The position numbers were made by a program, and so were the translations under genes. The notes beneath the pieces are model-generated. The model was not told where the DNA came from, did no database searches, and saw only the letters and a program-made list of their open reading frames with translations. From Branchiostoma floridae (Eukaryota; Chordata; Leptocardii; Amphioxiformes; Branchiostomatidae), in NCBI RefSeq assembly GCF_000003815.2, contig NC_049987.1, positions 10,360,307-10,424,306 on the forward strand: 64,000 bases of DNA, written 5' to 3'. Of the stretch, positions 60,749-64,000 are shown piece after piece (the first letter of the stretch is position 1; the number at the start of each line of letters is the position of its first letter).

Positions 60749-63653
60749 ATGGATCCAGAGACCAATGGCTCTACGCTGGGTCAGGCGGCTCAAAGGTCTC
60801 TTGACGTATTTCCAGCTGGATCGAATGGAGAGTTCAACCTACCTAAAGGTATCCGTACCTTCCAACGAGCGTGTTGCGTTTACCGCCATGACACCTTTAA
60901 TTTTACAGACTTGACTAAAATCTTCAAACGAAATTTAACAACGAAGCTCACGACGAAGCTATGCAAGTATTGACGTTAACGGTAATAACTAACTTACAAC
61001 AATCTTTTTATTCTGGAAAACTTTTTTCCATAATATCTTGTCTAGACCTGACGACTGTCCTGTCCAGAGGTAAAGACTGCTATGTGTGGGATGTGGACGG
61101 CAAGTGGTATCTGGACTTCTCTATGGGGTGCGTAGAATTCTCAGTGAATGATTCTGACTGTCGCCAAGTTCTGCAATATTACTCTACAAGCAGAGGTTCC
61201 GCCCCGACTGTTTTTGACGTGTTTTTATGCGTTTTTATCGGTATTTCTATTTTGTGCTGTTTTCTTTATGTCTTCCACCCACACAACATATCACACGGAA
61301 TAGAAATCCCGAGACACGTCAAAAACAGCCGGAGCCGAACCTTTGCTTGGAGAGCAAAAATATAACGATTGGCTTCAAGATGCTTTATTGATTTGTAATT
61401 ACTCTAATTTGCAGTAACGCTAAACTTGATTCCGTTTGGACATAGACTTATAGGTCTTAAAAGTTGTCAGAAAGGACAATCTAATCATTTCACTCCTCTA
61501 TTTCTGTTACACCTATTTCGCTTTGGCGGTTAAACCTTGCAACAGCGGAGCGATTTGACAAAGCATTTGATTTGAATTTCCTAGAGAAAAAACGCTTTAG
61601 GTTGTCTTTTAAAGATTGTAAGTATTCCAATTATATGAAGGCAATGTTACACAATTTCAATATTGGTAGAAGCAAGTTTGCTGTCTCGTGGAAAATGGTT
61701 TGTTTGAGCTTTGTTTATTCATGCAAGCCAAAATCAGCCCGCACGGCGGCTTTTCATTGAGGTCATGAGGGAAGAGGCAAGGGTGAGACAAACGCATAAC
61801 AGAGGTACAATTTACATCATTTAAAGTCCAAATAAGTATATACGCACACATATTTTACACATACATGGTACAGAAAACACAATATGAGCCCGACTGTCTG
61901 ATACTGATCTTGTCCAAAGATGGGGGACGAATCTTGTGGGCCACGCCCGAGAAGAAGTGGTGGCCGCGGTGACGGAACAAGCCGCTCACGGCTCCAACTT
62001 CGCTTACGTCAACGAGAAATCTCTCCAACTGGCGGAGGAGATCAAACGGATGAGTCCTGCGGTGGAGTACCTCAGGTGGGAACGGTTCGAGTAGATAATT
62101 AAGTAAACTGAAAAATGTAATTTTCAAAACGGACCATATGTCACTGTTCACTGAGTCAAGCCGGGATTGCACCTATTTGGTTGCCATTATTACCTATATT
62201 TGTCAACGTTAACGCTCTCCTACCGAAAATGGTTTCATCAGGTTGGTAGAATATAGGATATAAGAGAATTCTTTTACACAACCAGTAAGTGCTTACTTTG
62301 ATTACATCGAAACGTAAGCCAATTAACTAACGCTAGTTCTCCTTAATCTGCGGGATAACCTATATCCGCTGCTTTTAGAAAAGGGCATTTAGGGGTATCA
62401 CTTCTACGGACGGTGCATACACAATTTCAAACTACAATACATCTATGTATTTTAAAAAAAATCCAATTTGAAACCACGTACCGTCCGTCGACGTGATGTC
62501 CGTTTTTTTAAAACAACGGATATAGGTTACCCCGAGGATAAAGGTGAACAAGCGTTTCATTCTGGTTGAATGTGTAAAAAAAAAATCTTCGTTCTTCGTT
62601 CACTAGGTTTTGTTCATCCGGTACTGAAGCCATAATGTACTGTGAGAGACTAGCAAGAGCGTTCACTTGCAGGAGTAAAGTTTTGAAATTCGAAGGTACG
62701 ACGACAAACCTTTCTGTTTCTTTCGCTTTTTCATTGATATCCCCTTACAATACAAGTTCTAATAATGCATTCTTAAGTTTAAGAAATTTGAAATAAACCC
62801 AAACAGATTTATCATACTTTAGTATCCACATATTATATAACATTTTCAATGTCACCAGGAGCATACCATGGTGCAAACGAAATAGGGGTGACCAGTCTGT
62901 TCCCTAAAGGACTGCTTGACTACCCAACTCCGGACCCCTCCAGCGCTGGAATAGAACATTCCGTGAAGCACCACGTCCTTGTTGCACCGTACAACGATCT
63001 GAGTATGACGACAGAAATCGTGGAACAGCACAGGGGCGACTTAGCTGCTGTGATAGTTGAGCCTTTACACAGATGTACCCCTCCTATGGTATGTCAAAGT
63101 TACTAGCTGTTCTTTTATCATTGAAAAGTATGCTCTATATTTCCGAATTTGACTTTGTCACACTAATAAGGAGGTTTCAATCCTTGCTTTGGTTACAATA
63201 TTTCGCTCCGAAGTACATGTATCACAGGGGCCAGTTCATTGGCATTGCCTAGTCTCTAACAGACTCGGCCTGGCCGAATAGTTAATAATAAAAGTGTAGT
63301 AGGAGTTAATTGGCCTAGGAGTGAACTGTCCGGCCGGCGTGATAGCGGGCATGGATAGACATCACTTGAAGACTGACTGAAATCCCATGGCAACTTATTT
63401 GTCCCTATTTGGCCAAATTCTTCTCTTTTTTATCCAACTGACACGTCTACTTGGAGACTAGTCGTTACCCCTCTAAGTTAAACTTTCTAGATATTTCATT
63501 TAGTCAAAGGTTTTTTTTCTAAATTCACTCTAGTATTTGTTTTAACAGGATGGGTTTTTGCAAGGGTTACGCGATCTTACCAAGAAACATGATGTTCTGT
63601 TGATTTTCGACGAGGTGGTGACAGGCTTCCGACTAGCCTATGGTGGCGCCCAG
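60749..63653 (+). CDS. Class III aminotransferase, glutamate-1-semialdehyde aminomutase-like (partial)
   Basis: Six exons in phase: 60749-60848, 61046-61127, 61920-62075, 62607-62695, 62859-63088 and 63549-63653. They give 254 residues before the gene leaves the window. Motifs in order: [38 protein letters not shown] (PLP phosphate loop), [30 protein letters not shown], and [12 protein letters not shown] with the Asp that contacts the PLP pyridine nitrogen. The catalytic lysine region lies beyond the right edge. The order and the [17 protein letters not shown] pair fit the GSA aminomutase-like branch. Animals make 5-aminolevulinate with ALAS, so a role in heme synthesis is doubtful and the substrate is unknown. 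Confidence 0.85.
62340..62545. mobile_element. Inverted-repeat (MITE-like) element in aminotransferase intron 3
   Basis: The left end CCTTAATCTGCGGGATAACC.. matches the complement of the right end (GGTTACCCCGAGGATAAAGG) with mismatches. An inner pair ACGGACGGT / ACCGTCCGT adds a second nested stem. Confidence 0.6.
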
Positions 63654-64000
63654 GTAAGACCAAAACAACGGTTACATGTATACGTATACGTAGATACATA
63701 TAGACTGAAAAACACGACCCATGATTTCTGCTTTGGTTACAACAGAAATCATCATTTAGTTGAAATACCATTGATTTGATATCGCCAGCTTAAGCATGCG
63801 TTATTCGATCAAGGCAATAAGTACAACGTGTCCATTTCGTCAGATAACTCATACAATGATTATCATGTAAGCTCCCCTGTGATGGTAGTGATCATAGTAC
63901 AATGCTAAACTTTCTTCCAATACAAAGGTATATACGGATCAAATTTTCAACGACCTTCTTCAGGATAATCATGTATCATACAATTAATATTCTACATAGA
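63654..64000 (+). other. Intron of the aminotransferase gene at the right edge
   Basis: Begins with the donor GTAAGA after GGAQ codons; no further exon is visible before the window ends. Confidence 0.6.

Noticed and set aside
60849-61045. U12-type intron in the aminotransferase gene (donor GTATCC)
   Set aside because: The donor continues GTAC instead of TT, and no TTCCTTAAC-like branch site precedes the acceptor, so a U2-type intron is more likely.
63240-63360. GC-rich palindromic stretch with CGGCCTGGCCG and CCGGCCGGCG
   Set aside because: It may be a decayed MITE, but no terminal inverted repeats could be defined.

Overview
The window looks like nuclear DNA of an invertebrate chordate, most likely an amphioxus (Branchiostoma); this is inferred, not proven. 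The grounds are animal genes with spliceosomal introns (SNRNP35, COX17, TAF13, a HECT E3 ligase), many short LINE, SINE and MITE fragments in introns, an expanded fibronectin type III (FN3) gene, and a 2A-like ribosome-skipping motif of the kind reported in amphioxus and sea urchin genes and retroelements.

Layout: 1-1261, broken LINE reverse transcriptase (-). 1645-3079, SNRNP35 (+), the U11/U12-35K protein of the minor spliceosome. 3.9-11.6 kb, non-coding direct duplications carrying LINE tails, fold-back elements and recurring short kappaB-like palindromes. 12000-33750 (+), a giant FN3 membrane protein gene. Its first coding exon has a transmembrane segment followed by a canonical 2A motif. 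Twelve mostly phase 1-1 exons follow, then one 13.5-kb exon with about 46 FN3 domains and two C-terminal membrane segments. Two single-base frame breaks interrupt the model. 36092-37340 (-) COX17 and 37518-39182 (+) TAF13 are divergent across 177 bp. 40514-44246 (-), an 8-exon coiled-coil protein that may be C6orf118-like. 45782-60201 (-), a 28-exon AZUL + HECT ubiquitin ligase of the HECTD2/UBE3A type. 60749 to the right edge (+), the 5' part of a glutamate-1-semialdehyde aminomutase-like class III aminotransferase, divergent from the ligase across 547 bp.

Two observations stand out. (1) The 2A motif sits between a membrane anchor and the FN3 array of a host gene, so one mRNA could give two products or two topologies. 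(2) Five introns of the HECT ligase gene each hold one sense-oriented box C/D snoRNA-like element. Each has a terminal stem with covarying pairs, C and D boxes, and an invariant 10-nt guide complementary to the invertebrate 18S rRNA 3' region as I remember it.

Exon models were built by hand from splice signals and reading phase. No database search was run.
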